From Chromobacterium rhizoryzae (GTDB lineage Bacteria > Pseudomonadota > Gammaproteobacteria > Burkholderiales > Chromobacteriaceae), in contig NZ_CP066126.1 of assembly GCF_020544465.1 (NCBI RefSeq), positions 4,278,001-4,342,000 of the forward strand: a DNA stretch of 64,000 bases, in the 5' to 3' direction. Position numbers and translations under genes: made by a program. The notes beneath the pieces are model-generated. The model was not told where the DNA came from. It ran no database searches and worked only from the letters and a program-made list of their open reading frames with translations. Positions 8,349 through 20,605 of the stretch are shown piece by piece; the first letter of the stretch is position 1, and each line of letters opens with the position of its first letter.

Positions 8349-9578
8349 ATGCAAGTCAATTTCAAGGCCATCGGGGCCACCTTGCTGATTTCCGGCACCA
8401 TGCTGGGCGCGGGCATGCTGGCGCTGCCGCTGGTGTCCGCCGGCATGGGCTTCGGCTACGCCTGCCTGACCCTGTTTCTGATCTGGGCGCTGATGACCTA
8501 TACCGGCCTGATGCTGCTGGAGGTCTGTCTGTCCTTTCCCGAAGGCTACGGCTTCGACGCCATCGCCCGCTCGCTGTTCAACGCCAAGGGCAGCTATCTG
8601 ATCAACGCCAGCCTGTTGCTCCTGCTCTACGCGCTCTCCTCCGCCTATATCTCCGGCGGCGGCTCCACCTATCAATCCGGCCTGCACCAATACCTGGGCC
8701 TGACCCTGTCGCCCGGCCAGGTCTCGCTGGCCTTCACCGCGATGATCGGCGGCATCGTCTTCGCCAGCACCACCGTGGTGGACAAGGTCAACCGACTGCT
8801 GTTCAGCCTCAACATCCTGATCTTTCTCTCGCTCAGCGCGGTCATTCAGCCCTATGTCGACACCGGCAACCTATCGGAAAACACGGACTCGGCCAAATAC
8901 ATGCTGGCCGCCATCCCCATGTTTCTGACCGCCTTCGGCTTTCACGGCAGCGTGCCCAGCATGGTCAAATACCTGGGCCGCGACCAACCCCGCACGCTGC
9001 GCAATGTCTTCATCGCCGGCAGCCTGATTCCCATGGGCGTCTACCTGCTGTGGGTGTTCAACACGCTGGGCGCGCTGCCGCGCTACGGCAGCCACAGCTT
9101 TCAGGCCATCTCCGCCCATAACGGTTCGGTGGGCATGTTCCTGGACGAATTCCACGCGCTGGTGCCCACGCCGCAAGTGCCCTCCCTGCTGTCCGCCTTC
9201 TCGTCCATCGCGCTGTTCACTTCTTATCTGTGCGTTTCGCTCGGCCTGTTCGACGCCATGGCCAGCACGCTGAAACGCGGCGACAGCCTGCGGCAGCGGC
9301 TGCAGACCGCGCTGATCACCTATCTGCCGCCGCTGGGCTTCGCCCTGTTTTTCCCCAGCGGCTTCATCGCCGCGCTGGGCGCCGCCGCCATCTTCCTGGT
9401 GATTCTCGCCATCCTGTTCCCGGCGCTGGCCCTGATCAAACTGCGCCGCCAGGACAACTACCGGCCCGGCTACCAAGTCAGCGGCGGCGGCACCCTGCAT
9501 TGGGCGATAGGCGGTTCCGGCCTCGCCATCATCCTGTTCCAGATCCTGGTGATGCAAGGACTGCTGCCCGTGTTCTGA
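8349..9578 (+). CDS. Aromatic amino acid permease (HAAAP family, TyrP/Mtr/TnaB-like)
   Basis: A 409-aa inner-membrane transporter with about 11 helices. The start GATLLISGTMLGAGMLALPL is the hallmark of the hydroxy/aromatic amino acid permease family, which imports tyrosine or tryptophan with protons; GFHGSVPSMVKYLGRD is a second family segment. GAGG seven bases before the ATG supports the start. Lying between a tyrosine-type decarboxylase and tyrosyl-tRNA synthetase makes tyrosine the likeliest substrate, but TyrP and tryptophan permeases cannot be told apart by eye. Confidence 0.85.
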   Translation: MQVNFKAIGATLLISGTMLGAGMLALPLVSAGMGFGYACLTLFLIWALMTYTGLMLLEVCLSFPEGYGFDAIARSLFNAKGSYLINASLLLLLYALSSAYISGGGSTYQSGLHQYLGLTLSPGQVSLAFTAMIGGIVFASTTVVDKVNRLLFSLNILIFLSLSAVIQPYVDTGNLSENTDSAKYMLAAIPMFLTAFGFHGSVPSMVKYLGRDQPRTLRNVFIAGSLIPMGVYLLWVFNTLGALPRYGSHSFQAISAHNGSVGMFLDEFHALVPTPQVPSLLSAFSSIALFTSYLCVSLGLFDAMASTLKRGDSLRQRLQTALITYLPPLGFALFFPSGFIAALGAAAIFLVILAILFPALALIKLRRQDNYRPGYQVSGGGTLHWAIGGSGLAIILFQILVMQGLLPVF

Positions 9579-9649
9579 CGGCGCAAGCGCGCCGTCGTCC
9601 GGACGCGCGGCCAATACGGCCGCGCGCCGCAATCATGGAGGTAAACGAA

Positions 9650-10924
<1,275 letters not shown>

Positions 10925-11012
10925 GCGCGTGAAACGGCCCGGGCGCTGAAGCGCCGGGCTCGCCCCGTCCGGCCGCCCAAGCGCGCATGGGCGGGGCAGC
11001 CGGTTGGATAGG

Positions 11013-11714
11013 CTAGCGGGGCAGAAAAGCCTCTGTGCTCAGGCCTTCCACCACCTGCATCACGTGGGAATAATGCTGATCCAGCAATTGCAGCGTCCGG
11101 TCCGCGTCTCTGGCCAGCACCGCCTGCATGATGGCCTGATGCTCGCCCTCGTCGCTATAGCGCTTGGAGGTCGGCAAGGCCGGGTCGAACCAGATGTGCC
11201 GATAGCGCTCCAAGCGGTTGTACAAGGACTCCATCACCTCCACAATCACCGGCGAGTGGCTGCCGCTGATGATGGCCAGGTGAAACGCCATGTGGCGGTC
11301 CGCCCAGTCCTGCAAATCCACATTCACGTCGTTCAGATCTATCCGGCTCAAGCGGTGATAGCTGGCCAACACCTCCAGCTCCCACGCCTCGTCGCCCTGC
11401 GCCAGAGAACGGCGCACCGCCTCCTCCGCCAGCACTCGGCGCACCAGCAGGATGTCGTAAAGCTCATGGTGGGAAATCGGCGCCACCCAAAAGCCGCGCT
11501 GCGGCTCCATCACCACGTATTTGCACCAGCTCAGGCGCAGCAGCGCCTCGCGGATCGGCGAGCCGCCGGCGTCGTAGCGCGCCTTGAGATCATGCAATAG
11601 CAGCTTCTGCGACGGGCGGTACACGCCCAGCAGAATGTCCCGCCGCAACTCCTGGAATACCTTGTCGGCCAATGTGGCGTTGCTGCTTGCCGCCTTTTTT
11701 TCCTTCTGGGGCAT
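11013..11714 (-). CDS. GntR-family regulator, FCD subfamily
   Basis: A 233-aa DNA-binding repressor type. The N-terminal winged helix spans residues 15-85 (LADKVFQELRRDILLGVY, GSPIREALLRLS). The all-helical FCD ligand domain has metal-site histidines in the family positions (DRHMAFHLAII, GEHQAIM). Overall it resembles the CsiR/GabC branch that senses carboxylic or amino acid catabolites. It converges on tyrS, so it could control the neighbouring decarboxylation genes, but no operator was identified. It is monocistronic, and its ribosome binding site is weak. Confidence 0.85.
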   Translation of the reverse strand: MPQKEKKAASSNATLADKVFQELRRDILLGVYRPSQKLLLHDLKARYDAGGSPIREALLRLSWCKYVVMEPQRGFWVAPISHHELYDILLVRRVLAEEAVRRSLAQGDEAWELEVLASYHRLSRIDLNDVNVDLQDWADRHMAFHLAIISGSHSPVIVEVMESLYNRLERYRHIWFDPALPTSKRYSDEGEHQAIMQAVLARDADRTLQLLDQHYSHVMQVVEGLSTEAFLPR

Positions 11715-11910
11715 TCGGTCTTTTCCACATGAGAGCGCGCAATGATGCGCGAAACGCTAGATAGTAACTTAAAATGGCGCAGCATATTGATTTTCCCCAT
11801 CGGCATAGCAGGGAAATAGCTAAAAGCTACGTCTCTCCGACATGGAGATCGGGCGGGGAAACCCCAAAGAAAAGGCGGATAGGGAGGCCGCGGCGGCGCG
11901 GCCGCCGCAA

Positions 11911-11937
11911 CAAAAAAGCCGACTTGAGCGTCGGCTT
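11911..11937 (-). terminator. Terminator downstream of tRNA-Ile2
   Basis: On the minus strand, stem AAGCCGAC / GTCGGCTT with a six-base loop is followed by TTTTG. It lies 46 bases past the tRNA 3' end. Confidence 0.8.
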
Positions 11938-11982
11938 CCGATATCAATGCGCCAAGCGCCGCCGCATGCTGCGCGGGAGTCT

Positions 11983-12061
<79 letters not shown>

Positions 12062-12090
12062 AGAGCAGCGCATTATAACAGCCAAAAAGC

Positions 12091-12128
12091 AAAACCCCAA
12101 GCGTCGAATTCCGACGGCTTGGGGTTTT
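12091..12128 (-). terminator. Intrinsic terminator of rpoD
   Basis: A near-perfect hairpin with arms AAAACCCCAAGC and GCTTGGGGTTTT (inner CGTCG pairing), followed on the minus strand by a T-rich tract. It separates rpoD from the tRNA gene. Confidence 0.9.
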
Positions 12129-12172
12129 CAACCGGCTCAGGCCATCGGCCTAGACCCGGTCTCGCGATCCGA

Positions 12173-14104
<1,932 letters not shown>

Positions 14105-14269
14105 TTCGCTTCCTGCTTGAAATAAGCCGAAAAAAACAGTTGATAATAACACAAGCAAATAACGCTGTTTGTGTAGCCCTGCGGGGCGCTTTCTACCGCC
14201 GCGGCATCGCTTTCGGCAGTCCGGCGCGTACGCCAGACCGCTCTGCGATCTGCCGGGGCGGCGACGTCG

Positions 14270-16054
14270 TCAAGCGTTTGGCGTCAGCAAATCCCGCAGC
14301 AATTCCCCTAGCAATCTGACTTCTTCCGGAGTCAGGCCTTCGTTCCGGTCCTTTTGTTTTAGCCGCTCCACCTGAGTTTGATGCAGCATTTTCAGGAGCT
14401 TGGCCGCGCCGTCCTGAAACTGCTGCCTATCTTCCTCGCTGGGATCGGCGAACTCATCCGGATCCTGCATGGCCTGCTGCAGAACACTATCCACCAGCCC
14501 TTCATATGGAGTGCCACGCAGGCTTTCCATCAATTGCGCCGTATTCGGCGGCTGGTCGTGCCCTTGCACGCATTCGGCCAACATGGCAAAACAGGCAAGC
14601 TCGTCGGACAGCGCCATGCTGTCCGGCAAGCGCACATCGCCAGCCCAACCAGGATTCAACAGCAGCCATTTGATCAGGCGCGTCACCATGGAGGACTGTT
14701 GCGGACGATGCGATACCTCCGGCAAACGGTGCTCCCGCTTGCCTTTGCGCTCCGACTTCCTTTGGCCCGTCGTCAACATGTCGAATTCGTCGACATCCAC
14801 ACCGGCAAGTTCCGCCAGTCTTTTCTTGATGATGAAGCCCAGTGCCGGAGCGGCAATCTGCGCCAGAAGGGGGGCGGCCTGACGGATCAGATCGGCCTTG
14901 CCTTCCGGCGTGGTCAGGTTCACCTCGCGACACAGCTCGCGGGTGAAGTAAACGGACAGAGGCAGGCTCTGCTCTTCCAATACTTTTTCAAAGGCCTCGG
15001 CGCCGAACTCGCGGATATAGCTGTCCGGATCATGTTCCTGCGGCAGGAACAGAAAGTTCAGCGCCTTGCCGTCCTGCAATTGCGGCAGGCTGTTTTCCAG
15101 CGCGCGCCAAGCCGCTTTTTGACCGGCCTTGTCGCCGTCGAAGCAGAAGTACACCTGGTCCGCGTGGCGCATCAGCTTGCGCGCGTGCTCGCCGGTGGTG
15201 GCGGTGCCCAGCGTGGCCACCGCGTAAGCGACGCCGAACTGAGCCAGCGCCACCACGTCCATATAGCCTTCGACCACCAGCACGCGGTTTTTATCCCGTA
15301 TCGCCTGCCGCGCCTCGTAGAGGCCGTACAACTCCCGGCCCTTCTCGAACAAGGGCGTTTCCGGCGAATTCAGATACTTGGGCTCGCCCTTGCCCATCAC
15401 CCGGCCGCCGAAACCGATGATGGCGCCGCGCTGGTTGCGGATGGGGAACATCACCCGATCGCGAAAGCGGTCGTAACGCTGGCCCTTCTCTTCATTGACG
15501 ATGACCAGGCCGGTATCGACCAGCTTGTCGTCCTGGTAGTCCGGAAACACCGCCTCCAGGTTCTGCCAGCCGTCCGGCGCGAAGCCAAGACCGAAGCGGC
15601 CGGCCACTTCGCCGCTCAAACCCCGGCCTTTCAGATAGGAAATGGCGTTGGGCGCGGACTTCAGCTGCTGTTTGTAGTAGCCTGCCGCCATCTGCATCAT
15701 TTGTTCCAGCGACAGCTTGCGCTCGCGCGCGGCGCGGCTGGCTTCCGGGTTGGCGTGGGCGCGGCTGTCCGGCACCTGCATGCCGATGCCTTCAGCCAGC
15801 AGCTTCACCGCGTCGACGAAGCCCAGCCCCTGGTATTCCATCACGAAGCCGATGGCCGAGCCGTGAGCGCCGCAGCCAAAGCAGTGATAGAACTGCTTGG
15901 ACGGGCTCACTGTGAACGACGGCGACTTTTCCTTATGAAACGGGCAGCAGGCCAGATAGTTCTGGCCGCCCTTTTTCAAGGGGACGTAACGGTCCACCAC
16001 GTCGACGATATCGACGCGGGACAATAACTGATCGACAAAATCCTGAGGGATCAA
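14270..16054 (-). CDS. dnaG: DNA primase DnaG
   Basis: A 594-aa primase that makes RNA primers at the replication fork. The N-terminal CHC2 zinc finger (C37, H40, C58, C61 in CCPFHKEKSP and HCFGCGAHG) is followed by the RNA-polymerase core and TOPRIM domain (VVEGYMDVVALAQFGV). The C-terminal domain should bind DnaB helicase. The start codon is TTG: the family N-terminus is MIPQ, an in-frame stop lies three codons upstream (TGA CCT TGT TTG), and GGTGA is well placed. The gene sits in the rpsU-yqeY-dnaG-rpoD block, the classic macromolecular synthesis operon. Confidence 0.96.
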   Translation of the reverse strand: MIPQDFVDQLLSRVDIVDVVDRYVPLKKGGQNYLACCPFHKEKSPSFTVSPSKQFYHCFGCGAHGSAIGFVMEYQGLGFVDAVKLLAEGIGMQVPDSRAHANPEASRAARERKLSLEQMMQMAAGYYKQQLKSAPNAISYLKGRGLSGEVAGRFGLGFAPDGWQNLEAVFPDYQDDKLVDTGLVIVNEEKGQRYDRFRDRVMFPIRNQRGAIIGFGGRVMGKGEPKYLNSPETPLFEKGRELYGLYEARQAIRDKNRVLVVEGYMDVVALAQFGVAYAVATLGTATTGEHARKLMRHADQVYFCFDGDKAGQKAAWRALENSLPQLQDGKALNFLFLPQEHDPDSYIREFGAEAFEKVLEEQSLPLSVYFTRELCREVNLTTPEGKADLIRQAAPLLAQIAAPALGFIIKKRLAELAGVDVDEFDMLTTGQRKSERKGKREHRLPEVSHRPQQSSMVTRLIKWLLLNPGWAGDVRLPDSMALSDELACFAMLAECVQGHDQPPNTAQLMESLRGTPYEGLVDSVLQQAMQDPDEFADPSEEDRQQFQDGAAKLLKMLHQTQVERLKQKDRNEGLTPEEVRLLGELLRDLLTPNA

Positions 16055-16099
16055 ACAAGGTCACCAATGGTGCGGGCCGCACACGCGGCCCGAAGCCGG

Positions 16100-16546
16100 C
16101 TAGCCGGCCAGCTTGGCCTTGATGGAGGCGGAAACCTGCGCCATATCGGCGCGGCCGGCCAATTGCGGCCGCAACAGCCCCATCACCTTGCCCATGTCCT
16201 GCATGCCGGCGGCGCCGCTGTCGGCGACGGCCTTGGCCACCAGCGCGTCAATCTCTCCGGCGGACAATTGCTGCGGCATATAGGCCATCAGCACGTCCAT
16301 CTCGAATTTTTCCTTGTCGGCCAGATCCTGGCGCTGAGCCGCCTCGTACTGGCTGACCGAATCGCGGCGCTGCTTGAGCATCTTGTCGATGACGGCGACC
16401 ACGCCGGCGTCGTCCAGCTCCACGCGCTCGTCCACTTCTTTCTGCTTGATGGCCGCCAGCAACAGGCGGATAGCCGCCAGCTTGTCGCTTTCCCGCGCTT
16501 TCATTGCAGATTTCATGTCGTCGCTGATTCGCTGCTTGAGGCTCAT
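16100..16546 (-). CDS. yqeY: GatB/YqeY domain protein
   Basis: A 148-aa soluble helical protein of the YqeY family, resembling the tail domain of the tRNA amidotransferase subunit GatB (MSLKQRISDDMKSAMKARES, KLAAIRLLLAAIKQKEVDER, MGKVMGLLRPQLAGRADM). Its role is unproven; it may bind tRNA or affect aminoacylation. Its position between rpsU and dnaG is common in betaproteobacteria. Confidence 0.92.
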   Translation of the reverse strand: MSLKQRISDDMKSAMKARESDKLAAIRLLLAAIKQKEVDERVELDDAGVVAVIDKMLKQRRDSVSQYEAAQRQDLADKEKFEMDVLMAYMPQQLSAGEIDALVAKAVADSGAAGMQDMGKVMGLLRPQLAGRADMAQVSASIKAKLAG

Positions 16547-16688
16547 TGCTTGCTTTCCGGAAGATGACCGCCACTCGTCGCCGGCGGCGAGCGCGCACTT
16601 TAGAGAGAGTCAAACCCTGATGACATTGGTTTTGAATCGTTCAAAACCCATGCCGTCAGAGTCTGCAAACGGGGAACTACAAATGGCA

Positions 16689-16712
16689 AAACCGCAGGCT
16701 AAGCCTGCGGTC
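16689..16712 (-). terminator. Partial terminator between rpsU and yqeY
   Basis: Hairpin ACCGCAGGCT / AGCCTGCGGT followed on the minus strand by TTTTG. As in other rpsU operons, it would let ribosomal protein S21 be made in excess over primase. Confidence 0.75.
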
Positions 16713-16735
16713 CTGCTTACTGACCAGACGAACTC

Positions 16736-16948
16736 TTAGTAGAGTTTCGGCGGCAGCATTTGGCTGCGGATGCGCTTGTAGTGGCGCTTAACGGCAGCTG
16801 CGTGCTTGCGCTTGCGCTCGGCAGTCGGTTTTTCGTAGAACTCGCGGGCGCGCAGTTCGGTCAGCAGACCGGTTTTTTCCACCGCGCGCTTGAAGCGACG
16901 CATTGCAACTTCAAACGGCTCGTTCTCTTTAACGCGAATGTTCGGCAT
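16736..16948 (-). CDS. rpsU: 30S ribosomal protein S21
   Basis: A 70-aa basic protein of the small ribosomal subunit, needed near the anti-Shine-Dalgarno end of 16S rRNA. The sequence starts MPNIRVKENEPFEVAMRRFKR and ends in a lysine/arginine-rich tail (ERKRKHAAAVKRHYKRIRSQ), exactly as in the family. It is the first gene of the rpsU-yqeY-dnaG-rpoD block, and a hairpin terminator follows. Confidence 0.98.
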   Translation of the reverse strand: MPNIRVKENEPFEVAMRRFKRAVEKTGLLTELRAREFYEKPTAERKRKHAAAVKRHYKRIRSQMLPPKLY

Positions 16949-17077
16949 TGAATCTAGTATCCTTAGTTCCTAGCGTCCAGACGTGGCTGGAGCTATAAAA
17001 AACAGCATTTTAACAATCTTACGCGGTTTGGAAAAGTCTGAAGCGTTCCGACCAAGCAATCTGTGGCGCTTTACGCA

Positions 17078-17872
17078 TCACGGCTTGGCGGAAGAAATCA
17101 CCCCCTCACTAGGAGAACTAGGTACTGCACTATAAAAACGTTTCGGCATCCGGCCGGCAAGATATGCCGATCGGCCTGCTTCTACAGCCTGTTTCATGGC
17201 GTGGGCCATCAACACCGGTTGTTGCGCGGCGGCAATCGCGGTGTTCATCAACACGCCATCGCAGCCCAGTTCCATCGCGATCGCCGCGTCGGACGCGGTG
17301 CCGACGCCGGCGTCAACCAGCACGGGAACCTTGGACTGCTCGATAATCAACTTCAAATTCCACGGATTCAGAATCCCCATCCCCGAGCCGATCAGGCTGG
17401 CCAGCGGCATGATGGCGCAGCAGCCCATTTGCTCCAGCTCCCGGGCGATGATGGGATCGTCCGAGGTGTACACCATCACGTCGAAACCCTCGGCCACCAG
17501 CACTTCGGCCGCTTTCAGGGTTTCCTTGACGTTGGGGAACAAGGTATTCGGATCGCCCAGCACTTCCAGTTTGACCAGACGATGGTCGTCCAGAAGCTCT
17601 CTGGCCAGGCGCAAAGTGCGAATGGCGTCGTCGGCGGAATAACACCCCGCCGTATTGGGGAGAAGGTTATACCGGTTTTTCGGCAAAAAGTCCAGCAAAT
17701 TGGGTTCGCCGGCATTCTGACCCAGGTTGACGCGACGAATGGCGACGGTGACGATTTCCGTTCCCGACGCGTCCAGCGCCCGGGCCGTTTCCTCAAAATC
17801 CCGATACTTGCCGGTTCCCACCAGCAAACGCGAATTGTAAGCCTTGCCTGCGATGATCAGTTGATCCGCCAC
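17078..17872 (-). CDS. thiG: Thiazole synthase ThiG
   Basis: A 264-aa TIM-barrel enzyme forming the thiazole phosphate ring of thiamine from 1-deoxy-D-xylulose 5-phosphate, dehydroglycine and ThiS thiocarboxylate. Seen motifs: LLVGTGKYRDF, the Schiff-base lysine in LVKLEVLGD, and LVDAGVGTASDAAIAMELGCDGVL. The start is GTG at 17872, with GAGG seven bases ahead, giving MADQLIIAGKAYNSRLL. It follows thiS by 26 bp at the distal end of the gmk-rpoZ-spoT cluster. No terminator is evident. Confidence 0.96.
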   Translation of the reverse strand: MADQLIIAGKAYNSRLLVGTGKYRDFEETARALDASGTEIVTVAIRRVNLGQNAGEPNLLDFLPKNRYNLLPNTAGCYSADDAIRTLRLARELLDDHRLVKLEVLGDPNTLFPNVKETLKAAEVLVAEGFDVMVYTSDDPIIARELEQMGCCAIMPLASLIGSGMGILNPWNLKLIIEQSKVPVLVDAGVGTASDAAIAMELGCDGVLMNTAIAAAQQPVLMAHAMKQAVEAGRSAYLAGRMPKRFYSAVPSSPSEGVISSAKP

Positions 17873-17898
17873 TCCTGCACCTCTATCAGCTTTGCCGC

Positions 17899-18102
17899 TC
17901 AGCCTCCGCCGACGGCCACCACGATTTCGAGTTCGTCGCCGTCGGCCAGCCCGGTGGCCGGATACTGGCTGCGCGGCACGATCTCGCCATTCTTTTCCAG
18001 CGCCACGCGCTTGCCGACAAGGCCCAGCGCCGCCACCAGCTCGGCCACATTGGCGACGCCGCTCAGTTCGCGGCCCTCGCCGTTGATCTTGAGTTTCAGC
18101 AT
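17899..18102 (-). CDS. thiS: Sulfur carrier protein ThiS
   Basis: A 67-aa ubiquitin-fold protein ending in GGG. The C-terminal glycine is adenylated and thiocarboxylated to donate sulfur to ThiG. A strong AAAGGAG lies upstream of the ATG, and the start is only one base past the spoT stop, so translation is probably coupled. The adenylating ThiF and the other thiamine genes are not in the window. Confidence 0.93.
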   Translation of the reverse strand: MLKLKINGEGRELSGVANVAELVAALGLVGKRVALEKNGEIVPRSQYPATGLADGDELEIVVAVGGG

Positions 18103-18103
18103 C

Positions 18104-20260
18104 TCATCTCCTTTGCACGCGCTGCACCACCGGCAGCACGCGGATGGCGCTCAGCACGCGCTCCAGATGCTCGACGCCCTCCACCTGCAAGCGGAAGTGG
18201 ATGTTGAACAGCCCGTCGCCGTCGCGGCTGCTGTCCTGGGTGTCGGCGCTTTCGATATTGGCCGAGGCCTGGGAAATCGCGGTGGCGATATCGGCCAGCG
18301 CGCCGCGCTCGTTGCGGGACAGCACGCCGACGGTGACGCCGAACATGCGGTCGCGCTGCGCTTCCCAATTGACGTCCAGCAGCTTGTCGTGATCCGCCCG
18401 CCGCGCGTTCGGGCAGCCCTTGCGGTGGATGACCAGGCCCTGGCCCTTGGTGATGACGCCCAGAATGTCGTCGCCCGGCAGCGGGTTGCAGCACGGCGAC
18501 AGCTGCACCATGCCGCCCTCGTTGCCGCGTATGGTCACCGGTCCCACTTTCACTTCCTCGCCCAAGCGCTCGCCGGCCAGCTCCAGCAGCCTGCGCGCCA
18601 CCACAATGGGCATCAGCTTGCCGGCGCCGATGTCGGCCAGCACGTCCTGCTGCGAGGCGAGCTTCTCGCCGAAAGCGGCCAGATACTCCACCCACAGCTC
18701 CTCGCTCAAGGCCAACGGCGTCACCGCCAGCGCGCCTATCGCCTGCTTGAGCAGCTTCTCACCCAGGCCGACCGCTTCTTCCTGCTGCAAACTCTTCAGG
18801 TAGTTGCGGATGCCAGAACGCGCGCGGCCGCTCTGCACGAAGGTCAGCCAGGACGGATTGGGCTTAGCCTGGGTGGAGGTGATGATTTCCACGGTGTCGC
18901 CGTTGCGCAGCACGGTGCGCAGCGGCACCAGCGCGTGATTGACGCGCGCGGCGATGCAGCGGTGACCGATGTCAGTGTGCACCGCGTAGGCGAAGTCCAC
19001 CGGGGTCGCGCCCTGCGGCATCACCATGATCTTGCCCTTGGGCGTGAACACGTAGACTTCGTCCGGGAACAAGTCGATCTTGATGTGCTCGAGGAATTCG
19101 ACCGGATCGTCGCTCTCCTCCTGCATATCCATGATTTTTTGCAGCCACTGGTGGGTGCGCTGCTGCGCGGTGTTGACGCCGTCGCCGCTCTTGTACATCC
19201 AGTGCGAGGCCACGCCGGCCTCGGCCACGCTGTTCATTTCGCGGGTGCGGATCTGCATCTCCACCGGCGTGCCGTAGGGGCCGAACAAGGTGGTGTGCAG
19301 ACTCTGATAGCCATTGCCCTTGGGAATGGCGATGTAATCCTTGAATTTGCCGGGAATCGGCTTGTACAGGCTGTGCAGCGCGCCCAGGGCCAGGTAACAG
19401 CCGGGAATGTCGTTGACGACGACGCGGAAGCCGTAGATGTCCAGCACCTCGGAAAACGACAGGTGTTTTTCCTGCATTTTCTTGTAGATGCTGTAGAGGT
19501 TTTTCTCTCGCCCCTTGATGGTGGCTTCGATATTGCTCTGCACCAGCTTCTGGCTGACGGATTGCAGGATCTTGGTGACCACTTCGCGGCGATTGCCGCG
19601 CGCGGCGCGCACCGCCTTGGACAACACGCCGTAGCGATGCGGGTGCAGATGCTTGAACGCCAGGTCCTGGAGTTCGCGGTAAACCTTGTTCAGGCCGATG
19701 CGGTTGGCGATCGGCGCGTAGATTTCCAAAGTTTCCAGCGCGATGCGGCGGCGCTTGTCCTCGCGCATCGAATCCAGCGTGCGCATATTGTGCAGCCGGT
19801 CCGCCAGCTTGACGATGATGACGCGGATGTCGCGCGCCATCGCCAGCACCATTTTGCGGAAGCTTTCCGCCTGCGCGGTTTCCTTGGTCTGGTATTCCAG
19901 CCGCTCCAGCTTGGAGAGGCCGTCCACCAGATCGGCGATGATCTTGCCGAACTTTTCGATCAGCGTCGGCTTGGTGACGCCGGTGTCTTCCAGCACATCG
20001 TGCAGCAAGGCGGCGGCGAGGCCCTGCACGTCCAGCCGCCACTCGGCCAACATGCAGGCCACCGCCAGCGGGTGGGTGATGTAGGGTTCGCCGCTCTTGC
20101 GGGTCTGCCCTTCGTGCGCCGCGCGGCTGACTTCGAAAGCCTGCCGCAACAGCTGGACGTCCTCCGGCTTGAGATAACGCGCGACAGACTCGAAAAACGC
20201 TTGCGCTTCGCTGTCGATCAGGGCGTTATAGTCGATTTCATCCTCGATGCCGGTTGCCAT
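18104..20260 (-). CDS. spoT: Bifunctional (p)ppGpp synthetase/hydrolase SpoT
   Basis: A 718-aa stringent-response enzyme. The N-terminal HD hydrolase domain is intact (H63 in ITHP, HD at 87-88 in LLHDVLEDTG), so it can degrade (p)ppGpp. The synthetase domain contains GKFKDYIAIPKGNGYQSLHT, whose basic FKD sequence is the type found in bifunctional enzymes. TGS (EVYVFTPKGKIMVMPQGATPVDFAYAVHTDIGH) and a C-terminal ACT domain follow. The gmk-rpoZ-spoT order is conserved in proteobacteria. A separate RelA would be expected elsewhere. Confidence 0.96.
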   Translation of the reverse strand: MATGIEDEIDYNALIDSEAQAFFESVARYLKPEDVQLLRQAFEVSRAAHEGQTRKSGEPYITHPLAVACMLAEWRLDVQGLAAALLHDVLEDTGVTKPTLIEKFGKIIADLVDGLSKLERLEYQTKETAQAESFRKMVLAMARDIRVIIVKLADRLHNMRTLDSMREDKRRRIALETLEIYAPIANRIGLNKVYRELQDLAFKHLHPHRYGVLSKAVRAARGNRREVVTKILQSVSQKLVQSNIEATIKGREKNLYSIYKKMQEKHLSFSEVLDIYGFRVVVNDIPGCYLALGALHSLYKPIPGKFKDYIAIPKGNGYQSLHTTLFGPYGTPVEMQIRTREMNSVAEAGVASHWMYKSGDGVNTAQQRTHQWLQKIMDMQEESDDPVEFLEHIKIDLFPDEVYVFTPKGKIMVMPQGATPVDFAYAVHTDIGHRCIAARVNHALVPLRTVLRNGDTVEIITSTQAKPNPSWLTFVQSGRARSGIRNYLKSLQQEEAVGLGEKLLKQAIGALAVTPLALSEELWVEYLAAFGEKLASQQDVLADIGAGKLMPIVVARRLLELAGERLGEEVKVGPVTIRGNEGGMVQLSPCCNPLPGDDILGVITKGQGLVIHRKGCPNARRADHDKLLDVNWEAQRDRMFGVTVGVLSRNERGALADIATAISQASANIESADTQDSSRDGDGLFNIHFRLQVEGVEHLERVLSAIRVLPVVQRVQRR

Positions 20261-20280
20261 AACCCACCACCCACTTGCAA

Positions 20281-20487
20281 TCAGGCTTTGCCGCGGCTCA
20301 GAACTTCCTTGCCGACGTGGCCGGCGGCGATTTCACGCAGCGCGACGACGGTGGGCTTATGGCGGCCGGCTTCAACGAAGGGGCTGGCGCCGGAAGCCAC
20401 TTGGCGCGCGCGGTAGGCGGCGGCCAGGGTCAGGTCGAAACGGTTCTGGATGCGGTCCAGGCAATCGTCAACAGTAATACGGGCCAT
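20281..20487 (-). CDS. rpoZ: RNA polymerase omega subunit
   Basis: A 68-aa small subunit that helps assemble RNA polymerase and mediates ppGpp binding. It begins MARITVDDCLDRIQNRFDL, as in the family. The open frame extends upstream, but the ATG at 20487 gives the conserved N-terminus. It lies 20 bp before spoT, whose product makes the ligand sensed partly through omega. Confidence 0.97.
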   Translation of the reverse strand: MARITVDDCLDRIQNRFDLTLAAAYRARQVASGASPFVEAGRHKPTVVALREIAAGHVGKEVLSRGKA

Positions 20488-20605
20488 GTGCTTTCTTTCT
20501 TCAAAGTTGCCAAGGGCGTTGTCGGTCGCCGTTCTTGCGGCCGCGGCAACGCCCAGAGGGATCACTATATCTAAATTTTAGTCGACTCACCAACAAACGG
20601 TCGGA

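Noticed and set aside
9578..9632. Tandem hairpins between the aromatic permease and tyrS, considered as a T-box or attenuator
   Set aside because: No T-box motif, no anticodon loop match and no T-run; two simple GC-rich stems only.
10938..10959. Hairpin between tyrS and the GntR gene
   Set aside because: Imperfect stem and no T-run; not called as a terminator, although it lies in the right place.
17063..20416. 1117-codon open frame antisense to thiG-spoT
   Set aside because: It spans several well-supported genes on the other strand and has shadow-frame composition.
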